Assembly (NCBI RefSeq): GCF_001424265.1
Contig: NZ_LMOV01000006.1
Span: 1-64,000, forward strand
DNA: 64,000 nt
Direction of reading: 5' to 3'
From: Acidovorax sp. Leaf160
GTDB lineage: Bacteria > Pseudomonadota > Gammaproteobacteria > Burkholderiales > Burkholderiaceae_C
Below, one piece after another: positions 34,350 through 45,155 of the stretch. The position numbers and the translations under genes are program-made. How positions within the stretch are numbered: the first letter of the stretch is position 1; each line of letters starts with the position of its first letter. Under the pieces are notes generated by a model. It saw nothing but the letters and a program-made list of their open reading frames with translations. It was not told where the DNA came from and ran no database searches.

Positions 34350-35129
34350 TCAGGCCTGGGCCGCAGCGCCGTACGGATAGACGCCCGACAGCAGCGCGCC
34401 CGCGCCCGGCACCACCGGATCCAGTCCCAGTTCCTTCAGGATGGCGTAGGTGGTGGCGATCGATGCCGTGAGCACGGGCTTGCCCGTGGCCGCTTCCACC
34501 TGCGCGACCGCCGGCAGCGAGGGCATCTGCACGCACGCCGACAGCACGATCACGTCGGCATCGGCGTAGTCCATGCCGGCGACGATGCCTGGCAGCCTGG
34601 CGGGGTCGTGGCGGCCCACCTCGAGGTTGTCGGGAATCTCCAGCGCGCGCCAGTCCACGATCTCGAAACCCTCGGCGGCGATGTAGTCCATCACCAGCTG
34701 GGTGAGCGGAATCATGTAGGGCGCCACCAGGGCGATCTTCTTCGCGCCCATCACTTTCAGCGCGTCGACCAGTGCGCCCGCGCTGGTGATGACCGGTGCC
34801 GTGGCACCGTTGCTGGCCGTGCGTTCCGTCAGGCGCTGCTGCGACACGCGGTGGTAGCCCTTGCCCATCGCCATGATGGCCACGAGGCAGGCATAGCCCA
34901 GCACGTCCACGCGCGCATCGCTCAGCTCCAGCGCGCAGCGGTCGCTCTCGGCATCCATGGCGGCCAGCTCTTCCTTCTGCACTTTCTTCATACGCATGCG
35001 GCTGGAGTGGAAAGTGAAGCGGTCCTGCGGACGCAGCGCGGAATGGGCCTGCAGCATGGCTGGCACCTCGGTCTCCATCGTGGTGTTGGAGCTGGGAACG
35101 ATCTGGCCGATGCGGTATGTCTGGGTCAT
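34350..35129 (-). CDS. nicE: Maleate cis-trans isomerase
   Basis: 259 aa, Asp/Glu-racemase superfamily. The catalytic cysteines are Cys81 (GYACLVAIMAMG) and Cys199 (LSACVQMPSL), and the substrate-loop IVPSSNTTMETEVP is at the start. It converts maleate to fumarate, which enters the citric acid cycle. The ATG at 35129 yields the family start MTQTYRIGQIVPSSN; frames upstream add non-family residues. It is the first gene of the left nic arm. Confidence 0.94.
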   Translation of the reverse strand: MTQTYRIGQIVPSSNTTMETEVPAMLQAHSALRPQDRFTFHSSRMRMKKVQKEELAAMDAESDRCALELSDARVDVLGYACLVAIMAMGKGYHRVSQQRLTERTASNGATAPVITSAGALVDALKVMGAKKIALVAPYMIPLTQLVMDYIAAEGFEIVDWRALEIPDNLEVGRHDPARLPGIVAGMDYADADVIVLSACVQMPSLPAVAQVEAATGKPVLTASIATTYAILKELGLDPVVPGAGALLSGVYPYGAAAQA

Positions 35130-36611
<1,482 letters not shown>

Positions 36612-36639
36612 TACTCGCTGCCGCAGCCGAAACGCACCC

Positions 36640-37191
36640 ATGGGACACCCCCTTCAATCCAGCAACGCGGCCCCCGGCCTCCGTCTGCGGGTCAACGGCC
36701 ACGTCTGCGACGTGCCCGCCGCGCCCGGCACGGCGCTGCTGCACGTGCTGCGCAACGACCTGGAGCTGAATGGCCCGAAGTATGGCTGCGGCCTGGGCGA
36801 GTGCGGTGCCTGCACGGTGCTGATCGACGGCGTGGCCGCGCGCTCCTGCGTGATCCCCGTGCAGGCCGCCGTGGGCCGCGAGGTGACCACGCTTGAAGGG
36901 CTCGGCTCGCGCGCATGCCCGGGCCCCACGCAGCAGGCCTTCATCGACTGCCAGGCGGCCCAGTGTGGCTACTGCCTGAACGGCATGGTCATGACCGTCG
37001 AGGCGCTGCTGCGCCGCAATCCCGATCCGTCGGAGCAAGAAGTGCGCAGCGAACTGCACCACAACCTCTGCCGCTGCGGCACCCATGTGGAGATTTTGCA
37101 GGCTGCGCTGCGCGCCGCGCGGTTGCGCTTGGGCGGCGCGGGCGGCACGGGTGCGGATGGCGAACCTGCGGCACTGGAGGTGCGGCCATGA
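36640..37191 (+). CDS. nicA: Nicotinate dehydrogenase 2Fe-2S subunit
   Basis: 183 aa with two [2Fe-2S] clusters. The N-terminal plant-type cluster motif is YGCGLGECGACTVLIDG followed by a later Cys (ARSCV). The C-terminal cluster has QCGYC and LCRCGTH. It transfers electrons from the Mo centre to a cytochrome. The last 20-odd residues are a Gly/Ala-rich tail beyond the usual end. Its stop overlaps the ATG of the next gene (ATGA). Confidence 0.93.
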   Translation: MGHPLQSSNAAPGLRLRVNGHVCDVPAAPGTALLHVLRNDLELNGPKYGCGLGECGACTVLIDGVAARSCVIPVQAAVGREVTTLEGLGSRACPGPTQQAFIDCQAAQCGYCLNGMVMTVEALLRRNPDPSEQEVRSELHHNLCRCGTHVEILQAALRAARLRLGGAGGTGADGEPAALEVRP

Positions 37192-40130
37192 ACCTGCCCG
37201 ACCGCTCCATAGCGGCGCCCGCTCCGGCCTCTGCATCCTCAGTGGCAGGAACGCCCGCGGACCTGCTGCATGGCCTGGCGGTCCGCCCGCCGCGCATGGG
37301 CTGGGACGGGCTGCGCTACCAGGGCGACGCACTGGCCGATGCCCGGTTGGACGCGGTGCGCGCCATGGCCGGCGTGGTGTCCGTGGTGCGCCAGGCCAAC
37401 TTCCTGGGCGTGGTCGCCATGGCACCGGTCCATGCGCAGCAGGCGGCTGCGGCCCTGGTGCCGGTGTGGAACGGGATGGCTGGCGATGCCGGTGCGCGAA
37501 CACCGCTGACCGATTCGCCGGCAGGCGATGCGTTCGTCTGGCATGCGTCCCCTGCCGACGCGCCGGCCGGCGCGCGCGCCATCGCTTGGTGCGTGGACGG
37601 TCATGCCAGTCTCTGGTTGCCCGCTTGCCCGCCGGAGGTGCAAGCCCTGATCGCCGGCGAAATCGCCGCGCTGCTGCAGCTGCCGGTGCAAGCCGTGCGC
37701 CTGTTGCTGCTGGATGGCCTCGCGCCGCACGCCCTGGCATTGATGGATGCGGCGGCCGACGCGGCGCTGCTGTCGCGGGCCGTGGCCCGGCCCGTGGGCG
37801 TGCCTTGCCGGATGGCCGGCGAACCGCATCCTCTGGTGCTGCGTGCCGTGCAGGAGCAGCCCATCGCGCCCGGCGATGCGTTGCGGCCAGCGGATGGCTC
37901 TGGTGCCGATGCTGCCGTGACCGCGCCCGCGTCTCTTGGTTTTTCCTCGCCGCTGCCCTGGGCCGTGCGGCCCAGCTGCGCGCGCCTGCTCGGCCAGCCC
38001 GGCGCGGCGCACGCCGCGGCCTGGCCCAGCGTGCGCGGCGCCGGCACCGTGCACCCCGGGCGCCATGCCTGCGCTCTCGCACAGGCCGGGGTGGACGACT
38101 TCAACGCCGCCCAGGTGTTCGCCAGCGAAAGCCTGTGGCACGAGCAGGCCCTGGCGCAGGGACACGATCCGCTGGACTGGCGCCTGCGGCACCTGCCCGA
38201 AGGCCCGGCGCGCGACTTGGCCGCGCGTGTGGCGAAGAGCGCGCAGTGGCCGGGCGACTTGCCGCAAGCCGATGGACGCCTGCACGGCAAGGGCTTCGCA
38301 ACCGCCTGCGTGCAGAGCCTCGATCCCGAAGGCCAGGACCGCGTGGTCTGGAGCGCGTGGGTGGCCGAGGTCGCCGTCCATCCGCAGACGGGCGAGATCG
38401 AGGTCACCCGCGTGGTCGCGGGTCACGACAGCCAGCACCTGCAACCAGCGCAGGGCGCCAGCGTGCATGCACAGACTGTGGAGCAGGACGCGCACTGGCT
38501 GGCCGGAGCGCGCCGGCTGCTGGGCGCGCCGCCCGCGTTCGATGACTGGCGCAGTCCTGCAGGCGCTGCCGCCACCGGTGCGCCAGCCGCAGCCGGCGCG
38601 CTCGTCGCCGGCGGTCCGGAAGACGGCACCCTCGTGCGCCAGGGCCAGCTGGGCCTGGACGGCGTGGCTACCTTGCCCGCCGCCGCCGCGATCGCCAATG
38701 CCATCCGCCATGCCACGGGCGTGCGCCTGCGCGAGGTACCGTTCCAGACCGAGCCGCTGCGCCTCGCGCTGGCCGGCGAGTCGGATGCGGGCGCACAGTC
38801 CGCGCGCAGCATGCTGCGCCGCAGCCTGGGCTGGCTCGCGGCCGCTGCCGCCGGCATCGCGGGCCTGGCCGCAGTGGCTTGGCCCATGAAGCCGGCCTTG
38901 CCGCTCACCGACGGGCCCGATGCGTCGCTCTATTCCCCGCAGGCGATCGAGCGGGGGCGGCTGGTCGCGGCGGCCGGCGATTGCGTCGTCTGCCACACCG
39001 CGCCGGGCGGCGCCCCCAATGCGGGTGGACTGGGCCTGGAGACGCCGTTCGGCACCATCTACACGACCAACATCACACCCGACACGGACATCGGCATCGG
39101 CCGGTGGTCGTATGCGGCCTTCGAGCGCGCCATGCGCCAGGGCATCCACCAGGACGGACGGCAGCTCTACCCGGCTTTCCCTTACACGGCCTTCGCCAAG
39201 CTCAGCGACGGCGACCTGCAGGCGCTGTACGGCTACCTGATGTCACAGCCCGCCGTGAAGGCTCGGCCGACCGAGACACAACTCGCCTTTCCCTACAGCC
39301 TGCGCCCCGCCCTGGCGGGCTGGAACCTGCTGTTCCACGATGCCACGCCATTCAAAGCAGACCCATCGCGCAGCCCCGAATGGAATCGGGGGGCCTATCT
39401 GGTGGAGGGGGCGGGCCACTGCGCGGCCTGCCATTCGCCGCGCAACGCGCTGGGTGCCGAAAAAACGGGCCTTCACTATCTGGACGGTGGCGAGGCGGAG
39501 GGTTGGAGCGCCCCGGCGCTGAACCGGCTGGCCGCCGGCAAGCTGCCCTGGAATCGCGAAGAGCTGTACCAATACCTGCGGACCGGCTTCTCCGCACGCC
39601 ACGGCGTGGCTGCGGGGCCCATGGCTCCCGTGATCCACGGCCTGGCCGAGTTGCCAGATGCCGATGTGCGCGCCATGGCCACCTATCTGATGGAGCTGCC
39701 GGGCCAGACCCCGCTGGAAGCGGCTGTTCCCATCACCGCCGCCGCGTCGCCCCGGATGCCGGAGCCAGCGCCCTCGGCGAGCCCGGATCGCCATGTCAAC
39801 GGCGAGCGCATTTACCAGAACGCTTGTGCGGTCTGCCATGAGGCCGGCAGCGGCCCGACCCTCTTCGGCATCAAGCCGCTGCTGGAGCTCAACACCAATC
39901 TGCATGCCGCGACGCCGGACAACCTGGTCCAGATCATCCTCAACGGCATACAGACACCCGCCGACGACGCCCTGGGCTACATGCCGGGCTTCAGGCACAG
40001 CCTGGACGACCGGCAGGTCGCTGATCTGCTGGGCTATCTACGCACGAGATTTGCACCGGAGGAAAAAGCGTGGCCAGACGACACGACGACCATTAGACGG
40101 CTGCGTGCTGCGGCACATGCGGCGCCGTGA
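37188..40130 (+). CDS. nicB: NicB-like fusion: degenerate Mo domain plus three cytochrome c domains
   Basis: 980 aa. Residues 1 to about 540 are a condensed molybdopterin-subunit domain. It starts with RPPRMGWDGLRYQGDALADARLDAVRAM and ends in LPAAAAIANAIRHATGVRLREVPFQ. The catalytic-glutamate motif GxGE is replaced by GLDG, and the first aldehyde-dehydrogenase part is missing. A membrane helix (about 547-567) follows, then three haem sites: CVVCH (599-603), CAACH (745-749) and CAVCH (880-884). The cytochromes should carry electrons from nicotinate oxidation to the respiratory chain. I infer that the catalytic Mo subunit is the separate 763-aa protein of the left arm. Confidence 0.85.
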   Translation: MNLPDRSIAAPAPASASSVAGTPADLLHGLAVRPPRMGWDGLRYQGDALADARLDAVRAMAGVVSVVRQANFLGVVAMAPVHAQQAAAALVPVWNGMAGDAGARTPLTDSPAGDAFVWHASPADAPAGARAIAWCVDGHASLWLPACPPEVQALIAGEIAALLQLPVQAVRLLLLDGLAPHALALMDAAADAALLSRAVARPVGVPCRMAGEPHPLVLRAVQEQPIAPGDALRPADGSGADAAVTAPASLGFSSPLPWAVRPSCARLLGQPGAAHAAAWPSVRGAGTVHPGRHACALAQAGVDDFNAAQVFASESLWHEQALAQGHDPLDWRLRHLPEGPARDLAARVAKSAQWPGDLPQADGRLHGKGFATACVQSLDPEGQDRVVWSAWVAEVAVHPQTGEIEVTRVVAGHDSQHLQPAQGASVHAQTVEQDAHWLAGARRLLGAPPAFDDWRSPAGAAATGAPAAAGALVAGGPEDGTLVRQGQLGLDGVATLPAAAAIANAIRHATGVRLREVPFQTEPLRLALAGESDAGAQSARSMLRRSLGWLAAAAAGIAGLAAVAWPMKPALPLTDGPDASLYSPQAIERGRLVAAAGDCVVCHTAPGGAPNAGGLGLETPFGTIYTTNITPDTDIGIGRWSYAAFERAMRQGIHQDGRQLYPAFPYTAFAKLSDGDLQALYGYLMSQPAVKARPTETQLAFPYSLRPALAGWNLLFHDATPFKADPSRSPEWNRGAYLVEGAGHCAACHSPRNALGAEKTGLHYLDGGEAEGWSAPALNRLAAGKLPWNREELYQYLRTGFSARHGVAAGPMAPVIHGLAELPDADVRAMATYLMELPGQTPLEAAVPITAAASPRMPEPAPSASPDRHVNGERIYQNACAVCHEAGSGPTLFGIKPLLELNTNLHAATPDNLVQIILNGIQTPADDALGYMPGFRHSLDDRQVADLLGYLRTRFAPEEKAWPDDTTTIRRLRAAAHAAP

Positions 40131-40395
40131 GCCCGTGGGGCCCGGCAGCGGCGGCCGGCCAGCGGCGCGGCGCAGCAGCGGCCTCCGCCTGATGCCGCTC
40201 TGACGCCGGAACCGGCCGGGCGTCACGGCGGCGAGCGGGCGCGGGACAGCAGTGGCGATATGCGGTTTCTCTTGAACGACCCTCCCAGAGGGCCGGCGGG
40301 ACCGCTTGCGCCAGAGACTTTCGGGCAGGGCGTGCCGGAATGCCCTGCCGGAACGAGGAATCAACGGGTACGCGATGAACAACCAAGGAGTTTCC

Positions 40396-41712
40396 ATGTC
40401 ATCTTCATTTGTTTCGGTGGAAAAAGGCATCCAGCTAGCGGGTGTCGGCCGGTTCCAGTACCGGCTGTTCGTGATCTTCGGCCTGGTCTGGCTGGCCGAC
40501 GCCATGCAGGTGCTGTCCATCGGCTTCAGCGCGCCGTCCATCGCCAAGACCTTCGGCAAGACGGTGCCCGAGGCGCTGCAGACCGGTACCTTCTTCTTCA
40601 TCGGCATGCTGATCGGCGCCTTCGTCTTCGGTCGCCTGGCCGACCGCATCGGGCGCCGCCCGGTGCTGATGATGGCGGTGGTGATCGATGCCTGCGCCGG
40701 GGTGGCTTCGGCGTTCGCGCCCGAATTCGCCTGGCTGCTGGTGCTGCGTTTCATCACCGGCATCGGCGTGGGCGGCACGCTGCCCGTCGACTACACCATG
40801 ATGGCCGAGTTCCTGCCCAGCGACCGCCGCGGCCGCTGGCTGGTGCTGCTGGAATCGTTCTGGGCTGTGGGCACCATCTTCCTGGCCATCCTGGCGCTGG
40901 TCGCCGTCTCCTGGGACAACGACGCCTGGCGCGTGATCTTCTTCGTGACCGGCATCCCGGCGCTGATCGGTGTGGTGCTGCGGTTCTACATCCCCGAGTC
41001 GCCGATGTTCCTGAACCGCAACGGCAAGACCGACCAGGCCCGCGAAGTGCTGGAGCGCGTTGCCAAGGTCAACGGCAACACCACGCCGATCCCGCCGCTG
41101 CAGCCCGAGAAGCAGGAGCGCAAGTCCCTGTTCTCGCTGTTCTCGGCCGAACTGCGCCGCCGCAGCCTGGCGCTGTTCCTGGCCTGGGCGCTGATCTCCA
41201 TCGCCTACTACGGCGTCTTCGTCTACCTGCCCGTCAAGCTCAGCAGCGAGGGCTTCGCCTTCATGCGCGGCCAGGTCTTCCTGGTGGTGCTGGCGCTGGT
41301 GCAACTGCCTGGCTTCGCCCTGTCGGCCTACGGCGTGGAGCGCTGGGGCCGCAAGCCCACGCTGATCGGCTTCCTGCTGCTGAGCGCCGTGGGCTGCATG
41401 CTCTACAGCCTGGGCTCATCGCCATTCGTGGTGATCGGCTCGACCCTGCTCATGAGCTTCTCGCTGCTGGGCACCTGGGGCGCGCTCTACGCCTTCACGC
41501 CCGAGGTGTACCCCACCGATCTGCGCGCCAGCGGCATGGGCATGGCGGGCGCCGTCGCGCGCTTCGGCGGTCTGTTCGCGCCAGCCATCATCGCGCCGAT
41601 CATGGCCACCCATTTCACGCTGGCCCTGGCCGTGCTGTCCGCCATGCTGGTGGGCGGCGCGCTGTCGATATGGGCGGTGGACGTGGAGTCCCGCAACCGC
41701 GCGCTCGACTGA
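40396..41712 (+). CDS. niaP: MFS transporter, NiaP-like (nicotinate uptake)
   Basis: A 438-aa, 12-helix major facilitator. The loop motif GRLADRIGRRP follows helix 2, and GVGGTLPVDYTMMAEFLPSDRRGRWL after helix 4 is typical of the SV2/NiaP branch (landmark). NiaP proteins import niacin; the position in the nic island fits. The ATG at 40396 has AAGGAG five bases upstream, and is preferred to the upstream in-frame ATG at 40375. The 265 bp between nicB and this gene contain no recognisable gene. Confidence 0.88.
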   Translation: MSSSFVSVEKGIQLAGVGRFQYRLFVIFGLVWLADAMQVLSIGFSAPSIAKTFGKTVPEALQTGTFFFIGMLIGAFVFGRLADRIGRRPVLMMAVVIDACAGVASAFAPEFAWLLVLRFITGIGVGGTLPVDYTMMAEFLPSDRRGRWLVLLESFWAVGTIFLAILALVAVSWDNDAWRVIFFVTGIPALIGVVLRFYIPESPMFLNRNGKTDQAREVLERVAKVNGNTTPIPPLQPEKQERKSLFSLFSAELRRRSLALFLAWALISIAYYGVFVYLPVKLSSEGFAFMRGQVFLVVLALVQLPGFALSAYGVERWGRKPTLIGFLLLSAVGCMLYSLGSSPFVVIGSTLLMSFSLLGTWGALYAFTPEVYPTDLRASGMGMAGAVARFGGLFAPAIIAPIMATHFTLALAVLSAMLVGGALSIWAVDVESRNRALD

Positions 41713-41916
41713 ATGAGCCCCCCGTCGCGAGCAGGCCGCCGGGCCCGCGAACGGGGGGGCAAGCCCGCCCACCCACAGCGGTCGTTAATCAAAGGGGAGC
41801 GCACGCTTGCGGCCGGCGGGTCGAACCGCGCAACCCGCTCGGAACCCGGTTCCGAAGGACGCCGTGACGGGCCCTCCACGCAGGGCCCAGCCATGGCCGC
41901 TACCTACAATGGATGC

Positions 41917-42375
41917 ATGCCAAACAAGACCGATAGCCAGGAAGAGGGTTATGTGTTCTCCGAACAGGTGGGGCACTTGCTTCGCCGCGTCTATCAGCGG
42001 CATACGGCGCTCTTCCAGGAGTACATCCCGGATTCCCAGCTGACGGCAGCGCAGTTCGTGGTGCTCTGCTCTCTGCACGACCAAGGCAGCAGTTCGCTGG
42101 CCGAGGTGGTCAAGGCGACGGTGATCGATCAGGCCACCATCCGGGGCGTGGTCGACCGGCTCAAGCAACGCGGGCTGATCAGCGTGGATCACGACCGCGT
42201 GGACCGGCGCAAGGTCGTGATCGAGCTGACCAGCGAGGGCCGACATCTGGTGCGCGAGATGCAGCCGTTCGCCCGCGCGATCACCCAGAGCACCTACGGC
42301 AAGCTCAACCCGGCCGAGCGCCTGGCGCTGGATTACCTGCTGCGCAAAATGCTGGAGAGCAGCGAGGACGAGTAG
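41917..42375 (+). CDS. nicR: MarR-family regulator, NicR-like
   Basis: 152 aa with the MarR winged helix: SLAEVVKATVIDQATIRGVVDRLKQRGLI (recognition helix region) and DRVDRRKVVIELTSEG (wing), landmarks. In P. putida NicR represses nic genes and responds to 6-hydroxynicotinate; the same is likely here. It is the last gene of the right nic arm. The ATG at 41917 gives MPNKTDSQEEGYVFSEQVGHLLRR; an ATG eight codons upstream is possible. Confidence 0.88.
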   Translation: MPNKTDSQEEGYVFSEQVGHLLRRVYQRHTALFQEYIPDSQLTAAQFVVLCSLHDQGSSSLAEVVKATVIDQATIRGVVDRLKQRGLISVDHDRVDRRKVVIELTSEGRHLVREMQPFARAITQSTYGKLNPAERLALDYLLRKMLESSEDE

Positions 42376-42756
42376 GCAGAACGGCACCTCGTGGTCGCCA
42401 CCATGCGCCGCCGCGGTTGGCCTGATGGTTTCCAAGGCTTCGCGACCGGCAGGCCGGCGCTCACTGCATTGCACGCATGCGCCGCCGGAAATCCGGATCG
42501 ACCGTCCGAACGCGTCAGGCGCAGTTGCGTGAACCGGCGGTGCAGGTCGATGGTGGCGCAGTTCAGGGCCGAAGCCGTTCACGCACCCTGTGCCAACTGC
42601 GCGGCGTGGCCGAGTCTGGGTGGAAGACTCACGCTCCGTGGCAAGCGTGCGGGGCGTGGCGGGGGCGGCAGGTGCCTGCTAGCCGGATGGGGCCAGGAGA
42701 TTTGCCATGTTTCCTGGCCCACGCGATTCCTTGGTGGGATGCCGGCCGCTGCAGGC
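42376..42756. other. Intergenic stretch, no gene recognised
   Basis: About 380 bp between nicR and the convergent TonB receptor gene. No frame shows family resemblance. I see neither a T-ended hairpin nor a repeat unit here, although terminators from both sides would be expected. Confidence 0.45.
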
Positions 42757-44949
42757 TCAGAAGAAATACGTCAGCCCGACACTGAAGCTGCGCGGCATCG
42801 CGGGCGACACCACGTTCGCATTGATCGCGCCGTCGTAGTAGGCCCGGTCGAACACGTTCTTCACGCCCGCAGTGATGCGGTAGTTGGAGCCGGCATAACC
42901 CACCGACAGGTCGGCCACGGTATAGGCCGGCAGGGTGAACGGATAGGAGCCGATTTGCTCGCTGACGTGGCGGGCGCCTGCGCCCAAGGTGATCTGCGGC
43001 ATTTGCGGCAGCTTGTACGTGGCCCACAACGCCAGCGTGTGGCGCGGCGTCAGGTTCAGCGGCAGCCCCACGATGGCGGTGTTGTTGTCGCGGGTGACCT
43101 TCGTGTCGGTGTACGTGTAGGCGCCGGTCAGCTTCAGGTTCCGGCGCAGTTCGGCGCCGACCTCCAGCTCCAGGCCGCGGGATCGCTGCTCACCCGTCTG
43201 CACGCTGAAACCCGTGTTGGCGGGGTCGGCCGTGGTGACGTTGCTGCGCTTCAGGTCGTAGAGCGCGAGCGAGCCGGTCAGGCCGCCGCCGGGCTGCTCG
43301 TACTTCAGCCCGGCCTCCCACTGCTTGCCGGTTTCGGGTCGGAAGGGCGATCCGCCGAACGCAGCGCCCGATACCGGCAGGAACGACTCGCCGTAGCTGG
43401 TGTAGGCCGCCCAGCCGGGCGTGAACTCGTACACCAGACCGGCGGACAGCGTGGTGGCCGCATCCTTCTGGCGGGTCTGAACGCGGGTCAGGCGGTTGTC
43501 GATCTCGCTGGTGGACCAGTCGCGGCGCAGGCCGACCAGTGCCGTCCACTGCGGGCCGAGCTTGATCTGGTCCTGGGCGTAGAGGCCCAGCACGTCGAGC
43601 TTTTCCGGCGCGTCGGCGGTCAGGTTGACGGGGCAGTTGGCTGCCACGCCATACACCGGGTTGAACAGGTTGATCGCGCCGATGCTGCAGCGGCGCTGCC
43701 CTTGGTAGCTGTGGCTGCGCTGCACGTCGAGCCCGGTCACCAGGCGGTGCTGCACGCCCAGGGCCGCGAACTGCGACAGCAGCGACGTGTCGGCCGCCAG
43801 CATGTCGTCGTCCAGGTACTGGCGGGTGGCCTGCCGGTTCTGCAGGCGCTGGTTGGGCTGCAGCGCCAGGTTGGAGACGAAGTTGCCGTCACCTTTTTCG
43901 GATTCGTAGCGCACGTTCTGGCGCAGCGTCAGCGCTGGCGAGAAGCGGTGCTCCAGCGCGTAGCCTACCGAGGTGCTTTGCACGTCGTAGTGACCGAAGC
44001 TGGGGTCGCCGGTGTAGAGCGTGGTCGCCACCGTGCCGTTGCGGTTGGGCAGCACCGTGCCGTAGGGCGTGATGCCCTGCTGGCGCATCCAGTTGCTCTG
44101 GCTGTAGGTGGCGAACAGCACCAGGTCGGTCTGTGCGCCCAGGTCGAGCGACAGCGACGGCGCGATCCAGCGGTCACGGCGGTAGACGAAGTCGGTCGGA
44201 TCGTCGCTGTTGGAAACCTGCGCGTTGATGCGTAAGGCCGCCTTGCCCGATTCGTTCAGCGGCCGGTTGATGTCGGCCTGCAGCGTGCGCTGCCCGTAGC
44301 TGCCCACTTCGACGCCCACTTCGTTCAGCGCGTCGCGCTTGGGCCGCTTGCTCACCGCGTTGACGATGCCGCCGGGCTGCACCTGCCCGTAGAGCACCGA
44401 CGCCGCGCCTTTGAGCACCTCGAAGCGCTCGTAGCCATAGGGCGTGAGCCGGGTCCACATGCCGGGGCTCTGCACCAGGCCGTCGATGAGGATCGATTCG
44501 GTCGAGCGAAATCCGCGGATGTTGATGTCGTCGAAGCCGCGCCGGCCGAAGTTCACCGGGCTGACGCCCGCCACTGTCTGCAGCGCCTGCTGCAGGTTGG
44601 CGATCTGGCGCGACTCCATCTGCTCGCGCGTCACCACGCTGACCGACTGCGGCGTCTCCAGCCGGCGCATGGGTGCCTTGCCGGCGGTCTGCGCTTCCAC
44701 GGGCGCGAAGCCCACGTCCTTTTCCGTGCTGGCGTTGATGCGCACTTCCTGCAGTTGCGGGGCGGCATCGGGCGCCGGCTGGGCCAGCGCGGCTTGCGAC
44801 AGGCAGAGCGCCAGCGGGCTCAAGGCCCAGAGCGCAGGAGCCGGCTTGCGGCGGGCCGGCGATGCCGCTCCGGTGCAGGTGGAGGGGCACACGCGGGCGG
44901 GCAGGGCGGGCAGGGCGCGCAGGGCGCGAGAAGGCGAAGCAGAGGTCAT
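42757..44949 (-). CDS. TonB-dependent siderophore receptor
   Basis: 730 aa, outer-membrane receptor. A long N-terminal leader with hydrophobic core ALWALSPLALCLSQAALAQ ends near residue 57. A plug domain follows (ETPQSVSVVTREQMESRQ, then GVSPVNFGRRGFDDINIRGF). The barrel begins after KRPKRDALNEVGVEVG and ends in VGLTYFF with the terminal Phe needed for barrel insertion. It resembles ferric hydroxamate/ferrioxamine-type receptors (TIGR01783 class). A Fur box lies about 95 bp upstream, so iron limitation probably induces it. Which siderophore it takes cannot be told. Confidence 0.93.
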   Translation of the reverse strand: MTSASPSRALRALPALPARVCPSTCTGAASPARRKPAPALWALSPLALCLSQAALAQPAPDAAPQLQEVRINASTEKDVGFAPVEAQTAGKAPMRRLETPQSVSVVTREQMESRQIANLQQALQTVAGVSPVNFGRRGFDDINIRGFRSTESILIDGLVQSPGMWTRLTPYGYERFEVLKGAASVLYGQVQPGGIVNAVSKRPKRDALNEVGVEVGSYGQRTLQADINRPLNESGKAALRINAQVSNSDDPTDFVYRRDRWIAPSLSLDLGAQTDLVLFATYSQSNWMRQQGITPYGTVLPNRNGTVATTLYTGDPSFGHYDVQSTSVGYALEHRFSPALTLRQNVRYESEKGDGNFVSNLALQPNQRLQNRQATRQYLDDDMLAADTSLLSQFAALGVQHRLVTGLDVQRSHSYQGQRRCSIGAINLFNPVYGVAANCPVNLTADAPEKLDVLGLYAQDQIKLGPQWTALVGLRRDWSTSEIDNRLTRVQTRQKDAATTLSAGLVYEFTPGWAAYTSYGESFLPVSGAAFGGSPFRPETGKQWEAGLKYEQPGGGLTGSLALYDLKRSNVTTADPANTGFSVQTGEQRSRGLELEVGAELRRNLKLTGAYTYTDTKVTRDNNTAIVGLPLNLTPRHTLALWATYKLPQMPQITLGAGARHVSEQIGSYPFTLPAYTVADLSVGYAGSNYRITAGVKNVFDRAYYDGAINANVVSPAMPRSFSVGLTYFF

Positions 44950-45043
44950 GGACGGAATCGGGCAGCGGGCGGGGGAGGAGGGAGCGCCGGCTCGTTGCCG
45001 TCCTGGGGAGTGGTCAGCAGGTCGAACGCGGTACGGGCAGCAT

Positions 45044-45064
45044 TCTAATGAGAATCATTTTCAT
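45044..45064. promoter_or_regulatory. Fur box upstream of the siderophore receptor
   Basis: AATGAGAATCATTTTCAT fits the 19-bp Fur consensus (GATAATGATAATCATTATC) at most positions, with the ATCATT core intact. It lies about 95-115 bp upstream of the receptor start, between that gene and the KefC-like gene. Confidence 0.8.
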
Positions 45065-45155
45065 CTCTGTTGCTTTTCCGCCCGGTGGAAGGAACGGTCT
45101 CGCCAGCCCCGTTGCCGGCAGGGCGCCGTCCCGGGGCTGGCTGCAACGTGCCCGT

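Noticed and set aside
42391-44235. A 614-codon plus-strand frame after nicR
   Set aside because: Mostly antisense to the TonB receptor gene; the part in the intergenic region has no family resemblance.
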